Shown here: positions 8,106-16,844 of the stretch, piece by piece
Position numbering within the stretch: position 1 is the first letter of the stretch
Layout of the letters: each line of letters starts with the position of its first letter
Origin: Chryseobacterium sp. JV274
GTDB lineage: Bacteria > Bacteroidota > Bacteroidia > Flavobacteriales > Weeksellaceae
NCBI RefSeq assembly: GCF_903969135.1
Contig: NZ_LR824569.1
Location: forward strand, 1 to 64,000
Reading direction: 5' to 3'
DNA length: 64,000 nt
Position numbers and translations under genes: made by a program
Notes under the pieces: model-generated
The model's database searches: none
What the model saw: only the letters and a program-made list of their open reading frames with translations
Told to the model about the DNA's origin: nothing

Positions 8106-10259
8106 ATGAAGAAAAAACTACTAACAATGGGAGCGTTGGCTATACTGGCAAGTTCAGGTATTCAGGCGCAGACTCTGATATTCAATAAGAATGCGTCTTG
8201 GAGCTACAAAGATAACAACCAGGCACAGCCTGCCGGATGGAATGCCCAGGCCTTCGATATTTCAACATGGGCGGTAGGAAACGGTCCGTTAGGATATGGA
8301 GATCCGGTAACCACAACAATCAATTCAGGGCTTACTACAGCTTATTTTGCTAAAGATTTCACAGTAGATCTTTCAACGCTTTCCGATACTATGGAGTTGG
8401 GAGTAATGAGAGATGACGGTATTATAGTATACCTTAACGGAGAGGAAGTCGTAAGAGACAATATGCCTGCAGGTGCTGTTACATTCAATACTTTTTCCAG
8501 TACAACTATTGATGGAGCGGCAGAAAGTGTTTATAATATTTTCTCTATTCCAAAATCAAAATTTGTAAACGGTGTCAACAGATTTTCTATAGAATTGCAC
8601 AACAGAAGCACAACCAGTTCAGATTTAAGAATTGATGCTTACCTGAAAACAACAGCCAATACAACGATCCCTGTAACTTGCAACGGAACACACATCAGCT
8701 GCTTTACTTCAATTGTGCCTACAGCACAGACTGATAAATTAATTATCCCTGCTGAACACAAATACCAGCTTATTTTAAAAGAAGGAGACAGTTATACAGA
8801 AGGAGGAGGATTAGTTGGAGGTCAGAATGACTTTACAGCTTATGTTCCAAAAACAGGAAGCAGTACCAATGGATATCTTTCTGTAAACCATGAAACGAAT
8901 CCTGGAGGAGTTACCATGGCAGAAATCAATTATAATGCGACTTCAAAGCTTTGGCAGTTAACAAAATCAAGAGCGGTAAGTTTCTCAGACCCAAGTTTGG
9001 TACAAACCATCAGAAACTGTTCAGGAGGAATTACACCTTGGGGAACAGTGGTGACCGCTGAAGAATCTGTGACTTCCAATGATGTGAACAATGATGGATA
9101 TAAAGATTATGGTTGGTTGGTAGAGATTGATCCTGCAACAGCTCAGGTAATTTCTAAAAATACCGACGGATCCAAAGGGAAACTTTGGCAGATGGGAATC
9201 ATGAACCACGAAAATGTAGTGGTGAATAACGCAGGAACAACTGCTTATTATGGGGAAGACGGTGGAACACACATGGTATATAAATATGTAATGGATACTC
9301 CAAACAACCTTTCTTCAGGAAACCTGTATGTTTTAAAATTAGATCAGGGATTATCAACTGCGGGAGATCCGGTAGGAACTACAGCAACATGGATTCAGGT
9401 TCCTAATAAAACCAAAGCAGACCAGAATAATACAGCAACACTTGCACAATCATTGGGCGGAACAAAGTTTAATGGAGTAGAAGATGTTGACATCAGCCCA
9501 CTGGATGGAAGAATCTATTTTACAGCAAAAGGATTAGACAGAGTATACCGTTTACAGGATAACGGAACAACAGCTTCACAAGTAGAAACATTTGTAGGAG
9601 GAGGTTCTTCAGTATATTCTTTCAATACCGCTCAGGGAATGAAATCTGAAGCTTGGGGAGACGGAAATGACAACCTTACTTTTGATGAGCTTGGAAACCT
9701 TTGGGTACTTCAGGATGGAGGTAAAAACTATATCTGGGTAATTGCTCCGGATCATACACAGGCCAACCCTAAAGTAAAACTATTTGCTTCTATGCCAGCT
9801 GGGTCAGAACCTACAGGATTGACATTTACGCCTGATCATAAATTTGGTTTCTTCTCTATTCAGCACCCGGATTCAACAATCTCTACAGATGTGGATGCTA
9901 CAGGGAATACAATCAATTATAAAGGAAAATCAGCTACCATCGTCATTGCACTTAAAAACAACTTGGGAACTGAAGGAACTTTAGGGACTATCGACAGCAA
10001 AACTGCAGAAAATACAGTAACAGTAGCACCAAACCCAACTTCCGGAATCGTAAAAATCAATTCAGTAAAAGGATTGAAAGATATTTCAGTGACAGCTTAC
10101 AGCATGGACGGAAAAATCGTTTATACGAAGAAGTTCAACGGTACAAACAAAGTATTGGACCTGGATTTCACACAACAGTTGGAAGGATCCCGTATTTTAG
10201 TTTTAAATATTGAAGCTGAAGGAGGTTTCCAGAAAACAGTTAAACTTTTAAAGAAATAA
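8106..10259 (+). CDS. PhoX-like (DUF839) T9SS-secreted protein
   Basis: A 717-residue secreted protein. Residues 1-22 are a signal peptide ending GIQAQ. Residues about 23-180 form a beta-rich, jelly-roll-like module. The main domain carries PhoX signatures: NCSGGITPWGTVVTAEE with Cys305, NHENVVVNNAGTTAYYGEDG and FDELGNLWVLQDGG, as in calcium/iron-dependent alkaline phosphatases of the PhoX type. The last about 75 residues (VAPNPTSGIVKIN ... KTVKLLKK) are a type A T9SS sorting domain, so it should be exported by T9SS and released or surface-anchored. Phosphatase activity is inferred. The N-terminal module is not part of classical PhoX. A terminator follows directly. Confidence 0.88.
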   Translation: MKKKLLTMGALAILASSGIQAQTLIFNKNASWSYKDNNQAQPAGWNAQAFDISTWAVGNGPLGYGDPVTTTINSGLTTAYFAKDFTVDLSTLSDTMELGVMRDDGIIVYLNGEEVVRDNMPAGAVTFNTFSSTTIDGAAESVYNIFSIPKSKFVNGVNRFSIELHNRSTTSSDLRIDAYLKTTANTTIPVTCNGTHISCFTSIVPTAQTDKLIIPAEHKYQLILKEGDSYTEGGGLVGGQNDFTAYVPKTGSSTNGYLSVNHETNPGGVTMAEINYNATSKLWQLTKSRAVSFSDPSLVQTIRNCSGGITPWGTVVTAEESVTSNDVNNDGYKDYGWLVEIDPATAQVISKNTDGSKGKLWQMGIMNHENVVVNNAGTTAYYGEDGGTHMVYKYVMDTPNNLSSGNLYVLKLDQGLSTAGDPVGTTATWIQVPNKTKADQNNTATLAQSLGGTKFNGVEDVDISPLDGRIYFTAKGLDRVYRLQDNGTTASQVETFVGGGSSVYSFNTAQGMKSEAWGDGNDNLTFDELGNLWVLQDGGKNYIWVIAPDHTQANPKVKLFASMPAGSEPTGLTFTPDHKFGFFSIQHPDSTISTDVDATGNTINYKGKSATIVIALKNNLGTEGTLGTIDSKTAENTVTVAPNPTSGIVKINSVKGLKDISVTAYSMDGKIVYTKKFNGTNKVLDLDFTQQLEGSRILVLNIEAEGGFQKTVKLLKK

Positions 10260-10275
10260 ATTATTTATAATTCTT

Positions 10276-10311
10276 GTCTGTCAGTGACTTCTGTTGCTGG
10301 CAGACTTTTTT
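10276..10311 (+). terminator. Terminator of the PhoX-like gene
   Basis: Stem GTCTGTCAG (10276-10284) / CTGGCAGAC (10297-10305) with one G-U pair, then six T. It ends 6 bases before the next start codon. Confidence 0.85.
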
Positions 10312-10317
10312 ATGTTT

Positions 10318-11217
10318 ATGAAAAAGCTTTTCTTACTTATTTCCATACTATCACTTTCTCAGATCAAAGCACAGATTGATCCGGTGAAATATCCTACTTT
10401 TACCAATATTGAAGATGCTTTAAGCAGTAAAAAAGCAGTATACAGTATGAGTTTCAGAGAAAAGGGATTGTTTAATCTTCCCCCTCAGATCGTGAAACTG
10501 GATTCATTATTTTTTCTGAATATCATGGCTAATAAGCTTGAAAAAATGGATCAGGAACTCTTTGAATTGAAAGAACTGGAAATTTTAAATGTGAATGAAA
10601 ACAGCATTAAATATATTCCGGATGAGGTAAGTAAGCTTAAGAAACTGACCACTTTTTCAATGAATCTGAATAGTCTGACAAGCATTAATCCCAATATTGC
10701 AAAGCTTCAGAACTTAAAAGTAGTACATTTTGATGCCAACAACCTGAATACCTTCCCCGAAGCACTTATGGAAATTGCAGCGTTGGAAGAAATTAACCTT
10801 CAGGGAAACCAGATCAGTTTTATTGCAGACAGACTGGATCAGATCAGAAACCTGAAATTTCTGAACCTTTCTGATAATCAGATCAATGACCTTGGAAATT
10901 TGTCTTTTCCTAAAAACTTAAAATATCTTGAACTGCAGCAGAATGCCATCAACAAGCTTCCGGAAAACCTTTTCAAAGCTCGGCATCTTGAATTTCTGAA
11001 TGTAAGTGGAAACAATATTTCGGAAATCTCACCCAAAATAAAAGGATTGAAAAGTGTAGTCAGCATGAATCTGGCCAACAATAATCTGAAAGATATTCCT
11101 GTAGAAATCCAACAGCTGAAAAATCTGAAAACTTTGATTCTTACAGGAAATCCTATAGAAAAATCTACAATTGAAAATTTAAAAACCTTACTGCCGGATA
11201 CGCAGATCTATTTCTAG
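10318..11217 (+). CDS. Secreted leucine-rich-repeat protein
   Basis: About 299 residues from the ATG at 10318: signal peptide (KKLFLLISILSLSQIKAQ) and roughly nine leucine-rich repeats of 22-23 residues of the bacterial type LxxLxxLNLxxNxIxxLPxxI, for example FLNLSDNQINDLGNL and YLELQQNAINKLPENL. LRR surfaces usually bind proteins or glycans; no enzymatic domain or sorting signal is present. The upstream terminator ends 6 bases before the start, so either transcription reads through or the promoter overlaps the terminator. Earlier in-frame starts (ATG 10312, TTG 10294) would lie in or next to the hairpin. Its stop is 2 bases from that of the convergent SUI1-type gene. Confidence 0.83.
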   Translation: MKKLFLLISILSLSQIKAQIDPVKYPTFTNIEDALSSKKAVYSMSFREKGLFNLPPQIVKLDSLFFLNIMANKLEKMDQELFELKELEILNVNENSIKYIPDEVSKLKKLTTFSMNLNSLTSINPNIAKLQNLKVVHFDANNLNTFPEALMEIAALEEINLQGNQISFIADRLDQIRNLKFLNLSDNQINDLGNLSFPKNLKYLELQQNAINKLPENLFKARHLEFLNVSGNNISEISPKIKGLKSVVSMNLANNNLKDIPVEIQQLKNLKTLILTGNPIEKSTIENLKTLLPDTQIYF

Positions 11218-11219
11218 AT

Positions 11220-11543
11220 CTATCCGCCAACACGTTTGGTTTTATATCCCATTTCTTTAAGGATATTCATGATTTTATCACGGTTGTCCCCTTGAATGAT
11301 AATCGTTCCATCCTTCTCAGAACCGCCTATACCTAAGGTGGTTTTTATTTTCTTTGAAATTTTTTTCAGGTCTTCCTCACTGCCTTCCCAGCCTTCAACA
11401 ACGGTGACAGGCTTACCATTTCTTCCTTTTTTCTCAAATTTGCATACCAAAGGCTCTTTCTGCTTGAATTGTTCTTCAGGCATCTCAAAATCCTGCTCTT
11501 CATGCTCAGGAAAAAGATTCTTCAATTGATCTCGTAAATCCAT
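11220..11543 (-). CDS. SUI1/eIF1-like translation factor (YciH type)
   Basis: A 107-residue cytosolic protein. After an acidic N-terminal extension, residues about 30-107 form the SUI1 fold: KKGRNGKPVTVVEGWEGSE, LKKISKKIKTTLGIGGS and DGTIIIQGDNRDKIMNILK match bacterial YciH, which resembles eukaryotic eIF1 and influences start-codon fidelity in vitro. Its physiological role in bacteria is unclear. It is single on the minus strand and converges on the LRR gene. Confidence 0.88.
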   Translation of the reverse strand: MDLRDQLKNLFPEHEEQDFEMPEEQFKQKEPLVCKFEKKGRNGKPVTVVEGWEGSEEDLKKISKKIKTTLGIGGSEKDGTIIIQGDNRDKIMNILKEMGYKTKRVGG

Positions 11544-11610
11544 ACCGCAAAATTAAAAAGATTTACTGATTAATGAACTGAAATAATCAATGAAATTTCA
11601 ATTTTTCAAT

Positions 11611-11637
11611 CGTGTCAAGGTTTTAAACCTTGACACG
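11611..11637. repeat. Perfect 27-base palindrome, CGTGTCAAGGTTT arms
   Basis: Arms CGTGTCAAGGTTT (11611-11623) and AAACCTTGACACG (11625-11637) are exact reverse complements around one T. It lies between two gene starts and has no T-tract, so a dispersed palindromic repeat is more likely than a terminator. Confidence 0.7.
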
Positions 11638-11753
11638 GTTGAGTGTTTACAAATTAACCCGGTTTTTACCTTATAACTTTAAATGGAACTGGTTGATGAT
11701 CAGTAATCAATAAAATTCAAGACCTCAAATTCTTCTATTCATAGGAAATTAGG

Positions 11754-11761
11754 TAAATTTG
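11754..11761 (+). promoter_or_regulatory. -7 box of gpmI
   Basis: TAAATTTG, 20 bases before the ATG. Confidence 0.5.
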
Positions 11762-11781
11762 TCTAACAAAAGTTTTACAAA

Positions 11782-13323
11782 ATGTCAAAAAAAGCAATAC
11801 TGGCAATTCTTGACGGATGGGGATTGGGAACAAACCCTGACGTTTCTGCAATAGATAAAGCAAATACACCATTCATAGACAGCTGTTACCAAAGATTTCC
11901 ACATACTACGCTTGAAGCGAGTGGGCTGGCTGTAGGGCTACCTGCCGGGCAGATGGGAAATTCTGAAGTTGGGCACATGAACCTTGGGGCAGGTAGAGTG
12001 GTTTACCAGAATCTGGTGAAACTGAACATGGCGGTTGAAAACGGAACATTGGGTCAGGAAAAAGTGATTCAGGATGCATTTGAATACGCAAAAAAAGAAA
12101 ATAAAAAAGTACACTTTATCGGTTTGGTTTCCAATGGAGGAGTACATTCACATATCAATCACTTAAAAGGATTACTGACTGCTGCCAAAGAATTCGGTTT
12201 GAATGAAAACGTTTTTGTTCATGCATTTACCGATGGCAGAGACTGTGATCCACATTCCGGATTCGGATTTATTGATGAACTTCAGAAGCATATGGAAGCC
12301 ACTACCGGAAAACTGGCAACAGTGACAGGAAGATACTATGCGATGGACAGAGATAAGAGATGGGAGCGTGTAAAATTAGCTTATGATGCCCTTGTTGAAG
12401 GAGTAGGCGAACCAACAACTGATGCTTTGGCAGCAATTAAGACTTCCTATGATAATAATGTTACAGATGAATTTCTGAAACCAATCATTTTAATGAATAC
12501 TACCGCTACAGGAAATGTGGTGCCGGTAGCAAAAATTATTGATAATGATGTTGTGATCTGCTTCAACTTCCGTACAGACAGAGGGAGAGAAATTACAGAA
12601 GTTCTTTCTCAGAAGGATTTTCCGGAATATTCTATGAAGAAACTGAACCTTTACTATATCACGTTAACAAACTATGATAAAACATTCCAGAATGTACAGG
12701 TTGTTTTTGATGAAAATGTATTAACGGAAACAATGGGGGAAGTTCTTGAAAGAAATGGAAGATCTCAGATCAGAATCGCAGAAACAGAGAAATATCCTCA
12801 CGTTACTTTCTTCTTTTCAGGAGGAAGAGAAAAAGAATTTGAAGGCGAAAGAAGACTGCTTTGTCCAAGCCCGAAAGATGTTCCTACGTATGACCTGAAG
12901 CCGGAAATGTCAGCTTATGATATTACCAATGCTATTGTACCGGAACTGGAACAGGGAACTGCTGACTTTGTCTGTTTAAATTTTGCCAATACAGATATGG
13001 TAGGACATACAGGCGTTTTTGAAGCTGCTGTAAAAGCTGCTGAAGTAGTAGATCAGTGCATCGAAAAAGTAGCAACCGCTGCTTATGAAAACGGATATGC
13101 TGTTTTTATCCTTGCCGATCACGGAAACTCAGACGTAATGATGAATCCGGACGGAACTCCTAATACACAGCACTCAACCAATCTTGTACCTTTCATCGTA
13201 ATGGATAAAGATCATACCTGGAATTTAAAACCAGGAAAATTGGGAGATGTGGCCCCTACAATCCTTAACGTAATGGGCGTTGAAATACCGGCTGCAATGA
13301 CCGGAGATATTTTAGTTGATTAA
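11782..13323 (+). CDS. gpmI: 2,3-bisphosphoglycerate-independent phosphoglycerate mutase
   Basis: Glycolytic and gluconeogenic interconversion of 3- and 2-phosphoglycerate. The 513 residues match iPGM length. The alkaline-phosphatase-superfamily metal site is visible: DGWG at residue 11, catalytic Ser61 in GNSEVGHMNLGAGR, then GRDCDPHSG, DRDKRWERV, FRTDRGREIT, NTDMVGHTG and DHGNSD, which bring the two manganese ions and substrate contacts. It is a stand-alone gene with a promoter-like box upstream and a strong terminator downstream. Confidence 0.97.
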   Translation: MSKKAILAILDGWGLGTNPDVSAIDKANTPFIDSCYQRFPHTTLEASGLAVGLPAGQMGNSEVGHMNLGAGRVVYQNLVKLNMAVENGTLGQEKVIQDAFEYAKKENKKVHFIGLVSNGGVHSHINHLKGLLTAAKEFGLNENVFVHAFTDGRDCDPHSGFGFIDELQKHMEATTGKLATVTGRYYAMDRDKRWERVKLAYDALVEGVGEPTTDALAAIKTSYDNNVTDEFLKPIILMNTTATGNVVPVAKIIDNDVVICFNFRTDRGREITEVLSQKDFPEYSMKKLNLYYITLTNYDKTFQNVQVVFDENVLTETMGEVLERNGRSQIRIAETEKYPHVTFFFSGGREKEFEGERRLLCPSPKDVPTYDLKPEMSAYDITNAIVPELEQGTADFVCLNFANTDMVGHTGVFEAAVKAAEVVDQCIEKVATAAYENGYAVFILADHGNSDVMMNPDGTPNTQHSTNLVPFIVMDKDHTWNLKPGKLGDVAPTILNVMGVEIPAAMTGDILVD

Positions 13324-13340
13324 AATTCAATAATATTGTC

Positions 13341-13380
13341 AAAAGAATGCCGTTATACTTTGTATGACGGCATTCTTTTA
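13341..13380 (+). terminator. Terminator of gpmI
   Basis: Stem AAAGAATGCCGT (13342-13353) / ACGGCATTCTTT (13367-13378) followed by T-rich sequence. Confidence 0.85.
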
Positions 13381-13443
13381 TGATTTATGTCAGATAAGGT
13401 ATGACTTGCATACTTTATTATGCGTTAAATAATAAATAAATCA

Positions 13444-13451
13444 TATCTTTG
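13444..13451 (+). promoter_or_regulatory. -7 box of the acyl-ACP desaturase gene
   Basis: TATCTTTG, 22 bases before the ATG. Confidence 0.6.
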
Positions 13452-13473
13452 TAAATTAAAACTGAATAGTAAA

Positions 13474-14451
13474 ATGTATCAAAAGCTTGTTAGGAAAGAA
13501 GTAATGGGATTATTGGAAAAGGAAGTAGGTTCTTTTCTTGATAAATTTTTAACGCCAATTGAAAAAATATGGCAGCCTTCCGATTATTTACCAGATCCTT
13601 CAAGCGAAGAATTTAAACACGACTTAGAAGAAATTCAGACTTTTGCCCGCGAAATGCCTTATGATCTTTTCGTAACATTGATCGGGGACTGTATCACAGA
13701 AGAAGCTCTTCCTTCCTATGAGTCTTGGTTAATGGGAGTTGACGGAATCAATCAGGAAGAAAGATTAGGCTGGTCCAATTGGGTAAGAGCATGGACTGCT
13801 GAAGAAAACAGACACGGAGATTTATTAAACAAATATCTTTATCTGTGTGGAAGAGTAAACATGAGAGAGGTTGAAATTACTACTCAATACCTGATTAATG
13901 ATGGTTTCGATTTGGGAACAAGTATGGACCCATACAGAAACTTCATTTATACAAGTTTCCAGGAGACAGCTACCAATATCTCTCACAGAAGAGTAGGTAC
14001 ATTGGCTAAACAGTCCGGAAACGGGAAATTGGCAAAAATGTGTGGTGTAATTGCTGCAGATGAAGCAAGACACGCTAAAGCATACAAACATTTCGTAGCG
14101 AAAATTCTGGAAGTAGACCCTTCAGAAATGATTCTTGCATTTGAAGATATGATGCGTAAAAAGATCGTAATGCCTGCTCACCTGATGAGACAATCCGGAC
14201 AAAAAGCCGGAGAACTTTGGGGACATTTCTCGGATGCTGCACAAAGATGTATGGTATACACTGGTCAGGATTATATCAATATTATGAAAGACCTTTTAGA
14301 TGAATGGAAAATTGAGCACGTAAAAGGACTTACAGAAAAAGCAGAAAAAGCTCAGGAATACCTGATGAAGCTTCCTGCAAGGCTTCAGAAGATCACAGAC
14401 AGAGTTTCTACTCCGGATCTTCAGTTCCAGTTTAGCTGGGTAAAAAGCTAA
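13474..14451 (+). CDS. Acyl-ACP desaturase (stearoyl-ACP 9-desaturase type)
   Basis: A 325-residue soluble diiron enzyme that inserts a cis double bond into acyl-ACP using O2 and ferredoxin, giving unsaturated membrane lipids. The ferritin-like diiron ligands are present: EEALPSYE at 76-83, WTAEENRHGD with Glu110 and His114, SFQET with Glu164, and ADEARH with Glu197 and His200. This is the plastid-type soluble family, distinct from membrane desaturases. The gene stands alone, with its own promoter box and terminator. Double-bond position is inferred from family only. Confidence 0.92.
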   Translation: MYQKLVRKEVMGLLEKEVGSFLDKFLTPIEKIWQPSDYLPDPSSEEFKHDLEEIQTFAREMPYDLFVTLIGDCITEEALPSYESWLMGVDGINQEERLGWSNWVRAWTAEENRHGDLLNKYLYLCGRVNMREVEITTQYLINDGFDLGTSMDPYRNFIYTSFQETATNISHRRVGTLAKQSGNGKLAKMCGVIAADEARHAKAYKHFVAKILEVDPSEMILAFEDMMRKKIVMPAHLMRQSGQKAGELWGHFSDAAQRCMVYTGQDYINIMKDLLDEWKIEHVKGLTEKAEKAQEYLMKLPARLQKITDRVSTPDLQFQFSWVKS

Positions 14452-14488
14452 TAGGATTTACATTATTATTTAAAATATAAAAGTAATT

Positions 14489-14517
14489 GAGTGCCTTTCT
14501 TTTGGGCACTCTTTTTA
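14489..14517 (+). terminator. Terminator of the desaturase gene
   Basis: Stem AGTGCC (14490-14495) / GGCACT (14505-14510), then CTTTTT. The next promoter begins inside it. Confidence 0.75.
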
Positions 14518-14530
14518 TTTCTTATCTTTG
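14501..14530 (+). promoter_or_regulatory. Promoter with -33 TTTG and -7 TATCTTTG
   Basis: TTTG at 14501-14504 and TATCTTTG at 14523-14530, spacing 18, drive the HAD-like gene. The -33 box is within the preceding terminator stem. Confidence 0.65.
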
Positions 14531-14552
14531 CAAAGCTAAAAAAAACAACGAA

Positions 14553-14984
14553 ATGTTAAATAATAAAAAGATTGCTGTTGACTTTGACGGGACTATTGTT
14601 GATGACGCTTACCCGGCCATTGGAAAACCGAAAACTTTTGCATTCGAAACTTTAAAAAGACTTCAGGCTGAAGGATACAGACTTATACTTTGGACTTACA
14701 GACACGGAAAAACATTAGATGAAGCCGTAGAATTCTGTCAAAAAAACGGAATAGAATTTTACGCTGTGAATTCAAGTTTTGAAGGAGAAGTTTTTGATCA
14801 TGAAACTCAATCCAGAAAATTAGATGCAGATTGGTTTATTGATGACAGAAACTTAGGAGGATTTCCGGGATGGGGTGAGATCTACAATATTATTCAGGAA
14901 AGAATAGAATTCCGTGTAGAAGGGAAGGAAGTTCTTGCCTATTCAAAACTTAAAAAAGAAAAGAAAAAAGGACTTTTCTGGTAG
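14553..14984 (+). CDS. HAD-like hydrolase, BT0820 type
   Basis: A 143-residue minimal HAD-fold protein. The nucleophile motif is VDFDGTIVDD (Asp10/Asp12), then LILWTYRHGKTLDEAV, and an acidic end motif WFIDDRNLGG. It lacks a large cap domain, consistent with small phosphatases such as Bacteroides BT0820. Substrate unknown. I start at the ATG at 14553 because a longer reading from 14487 would run through the terminator and promoter. A C-terminal basic tail (KLKKEKKKGLFW) follows the fold. Confidence 0.82.
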   Translation: MLNNKKIAVDFDGTIVDDAYPAIGKPKTFAFETLKRLQAEGYRLILWTYRHGKTLDEAVEFCQKNGIEFYAVNSSFEGEVFDHETQSRKLDADWFIDDRNLGGFPGWGEIYNIIQERIEFRVEGKEVLAYSKLKKEKKKGLFW

Positions 14985-15139
14985 GATAGAAACGAGAAGC
15001 CAGATATTAGAAATTAATTTTTGATATCACATTAAAGCTTCTATTTTTTATCAGAAAGAGTCTTAGATTGTTATAATATAGAAATACACATCATGCTGTA
15101 ATCTAGCTTCTAACATCTAATATCTAACATCTATATACA

Positions 15140-15949
15140 ATGATTCAATTAAAAACGATAGACGAATTGCGTCTGATGAAGGAGAGTGCCCGACTGGTTT
15201 CAAAAACATTGGGAATGTTGGCAAAAGAAATTAAACCAGGGATTACAACCTTATATTTAGATAAACTGGCTCATGATTTTATTAAAGATCATGGTGCTGA
15301 GCCTGCATTTTTAGGATATGGAGGATTCCCGAACTCTCTTTGTATCTCTCCGAATGATCAGGTGGTTCATGGGTTTCCAAACAATGATGTAGTAAAAGAA
15401 GGAGATGTTCTTTCCGTAGACTGTGGAGTTATTCTTAACGGTTTCGTAGGAGATCATGCTTATACTTTTGAAATCGGAGAAGTGAAACCTGAGGTTAAAA
15501 AATTACTACAGGTTACCAAAGAATCTTTATACAAAGGAATTGAGCAGGTTGTCAGAGGAAAGAGAATAGGAGATATCTCTCATGCAATCCAGGCACATTG
15601 TGAAAAAGAAGGATATGGAGTAGTAAGAGAACTTGTAGGACACGGTTTAGGAAGAAAAATGCACGAAGATCCACAGGTTCCAAACTATGGAAGACAAGGA
15701 AGCGGAAAGGTAATAAAAGACGGTTTGGCAATTGCTATTGAGCCAATGGTTAATATGGGAACTGAGAAAGTGAAGTTCCATAATGACGGTTGGACGGTAA
15801 CGACTTTAGATAATATGCCATCTGCTCACTTTGAGCATGATGTGGCAGTAATCAATGGTAAACCGGTATTGCTTTCAACATTTGATTATGTGTATGAAGC
15901 TTTAGGGATTGTAAGTGATGAAGAAAAGCAGTTCCAACTGGATTTTTAA
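15140..15949 (+). CDS. map: Methionine aminopeptidase, type I
   Basis: Removes the N-terminal Met from new proteins. The 269-residue cytosolic enzyme has all dinuclear metal ligands and active-site histidines: His77 (VVHGFP), Asp94 and Asp105 (SVDCGVILNGFVGDHAY), His168 (GHGLGRKMHEDP), Glu201 (AIEPM) and Glu232 (HFEHDVAVI). No SH3-type N-terminal extension. Its TAA stop overlaps the ATG of a methyltransferase by one base (TAATG), so the pair is translationally coupled. The 155 bases upstream hold a low-complexity stretch (CATCTAATATCTAACATCTA) and no clear promoter. Confidence 0.96.
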   Translation: MIQLKTIDELRLMKESARLVSKTLGMLAKEIKPGITTLYLDKLAHDFIKDHGAEPAFLGYGGFPNSLCISPNDQVVHGFPNNDVVKEGDVLSVDCGVILNGFVGDHAYTFEIGEVKPEVKKLLQVTKESLYKGIEQVVRGKRIGDISHAIQAHCEKEGYGVVRELVGHGLGRKMHEDPQVPNYGRQGSGKVIKDGLAIAIEPMVNMGTEKVKFHNDGWTVTTLDNMPSAHFEHDVAVINGKPVLLSTFDYVYEALGIVSDEEKQFQLDF

Positions 15950-16716
15950 TGAAAAAGGTAACAAAACTTTTACTGAATAAAATTCCACGCCCTATGCTTA
16001 TTAAAATGAGTATTTGGGCCAGACCGCTTATTTATCAGTTTTTCAAAGGAGATCAGTTCTATGACCCTATTGATGGAAGATCTTACAGAAAATTCCTTCC
16101 GTATGGATATGGAAAACAAAGAGAAAATGCTCTTTCTCCCGGGACTTTAAGCCTGGAGAGACACCGTCAGATGTGGCTTTATCTTCAGAATGAGACTGAT
16201 TTTTTTATTAAAAATTATAAAGTTCTGCATATTGCTCCCGAACAGGAATTTTTAAGGAAATTCAAAAGAATGAGTAACCTGAATTATATTTCAGCAGATC
16301 TTTATTCTCCGATTGTAGATGTGAAAGCAGATATTCTGGATTTACCTTTTGAAGACGAAAGTTTTGATATTATTTTCTGTAACCACGTTCTGGAACATAT
16401 CGAAGACGATGCCAAAGCAATAAGTGAGCTGTATAGGGTTATGAAGCCCGGCGGATGGGGAATTCTTCAGGTTCCGATGAAAAATTCATTGGAGAAAACG
16501 TATGAAGATTTTACCATTAAAGATCCGAAAGAACGACAGAAGCATTTCGGACAATATGATCACGTCCGCTGGTACGGAATGGATTATTTCGACCGCTTAA
16601 AAAAAGCAGGCTTTGAAACAGAACCGAACTTCTATTCACAGAAATTCTCAGAAGAAGAAATTAAAAAATACGGGTTAAGACACAATGAAATCTTGCCTAT
16701 AGTTTATAAAAAATAA
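15949..16716 (+). CDS. Class I SAM-dependent methyltransferase
   Basis: A 255-residue protein with a methyltransferase-11 core. The expected GxG loop is replaced by VLHIAPEQEFLRKF, as in several Bacteroidota relatives; then come SADLYSP, the LPFEDESFDIIFCNHVLEHI motif and VMKPGGWGIL. The N-terminus (LLNKIPRPMLIKMSIWARPL) is a conserved extension that may contact membrane or substrate. Substrate unknown. It is coupled to map by a 1-base overlap; a link to protein maturation is possible but unproven. A good terminator follows. Confidence 0.85.
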   Translation: MKKVTKLLLNKIPRPMLIKMSIWARPLIYQFFKGDQFYDPIDGRSYRKFLPYGYGKQRENALSPGTLSLERHRQMWLYLQNETDFFIKNYKVLHIAPEQEFLRKFKRMSNLNYISADLYSPIVDVKADILDLPFEDESFDIIFCNHVLEHIEDDAKAISELYRVMKPGGWGILQVPMKNSLEKTYEDFTIKDPKERQKHFGQYDHVRWYGMDYFDRLKKAGFETEPNFYSQKFSEEEIKKYGLRHNEILPIVYKK

Positions 16717-16748
16717 AAAAAGCCTGTCATTTTTTGGCAGGCTTTTTT
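16716..16748 (+). terminator. Terminator of the map-methyltransferase operon
   Basis: Stem AAGCCTGTC / GGCAGGCTT (one G-U) with T6 tail. Confidence 0.85.
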
Positions 16749-16781
16749 CGTGTAATCAGGATGAGAATTTTTTTACATAAC

Positions 16782-16811
16782 TAAAAAACCGCCTTCAATA
16801 CGAAGACGGTT
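16782..16811 (-). terminator. Terminator of the SMR transporter gene
   Basis: Minus-strand stem AACCGTCTTC / GAAGGCGGTT with one mismatch and a T6 run, 33 bases past the SMR stop. Confidence 0.75.
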
Positions 16812-16844
16812 GCCATTTTTAAATATAGAGAAGGTTATGCTTTT

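Noticed and set aside
11611..11637. Palindrome as a rho-independent terminator
   Set aside because: No T-tract on either strand and it lies upstream of two gene starts.
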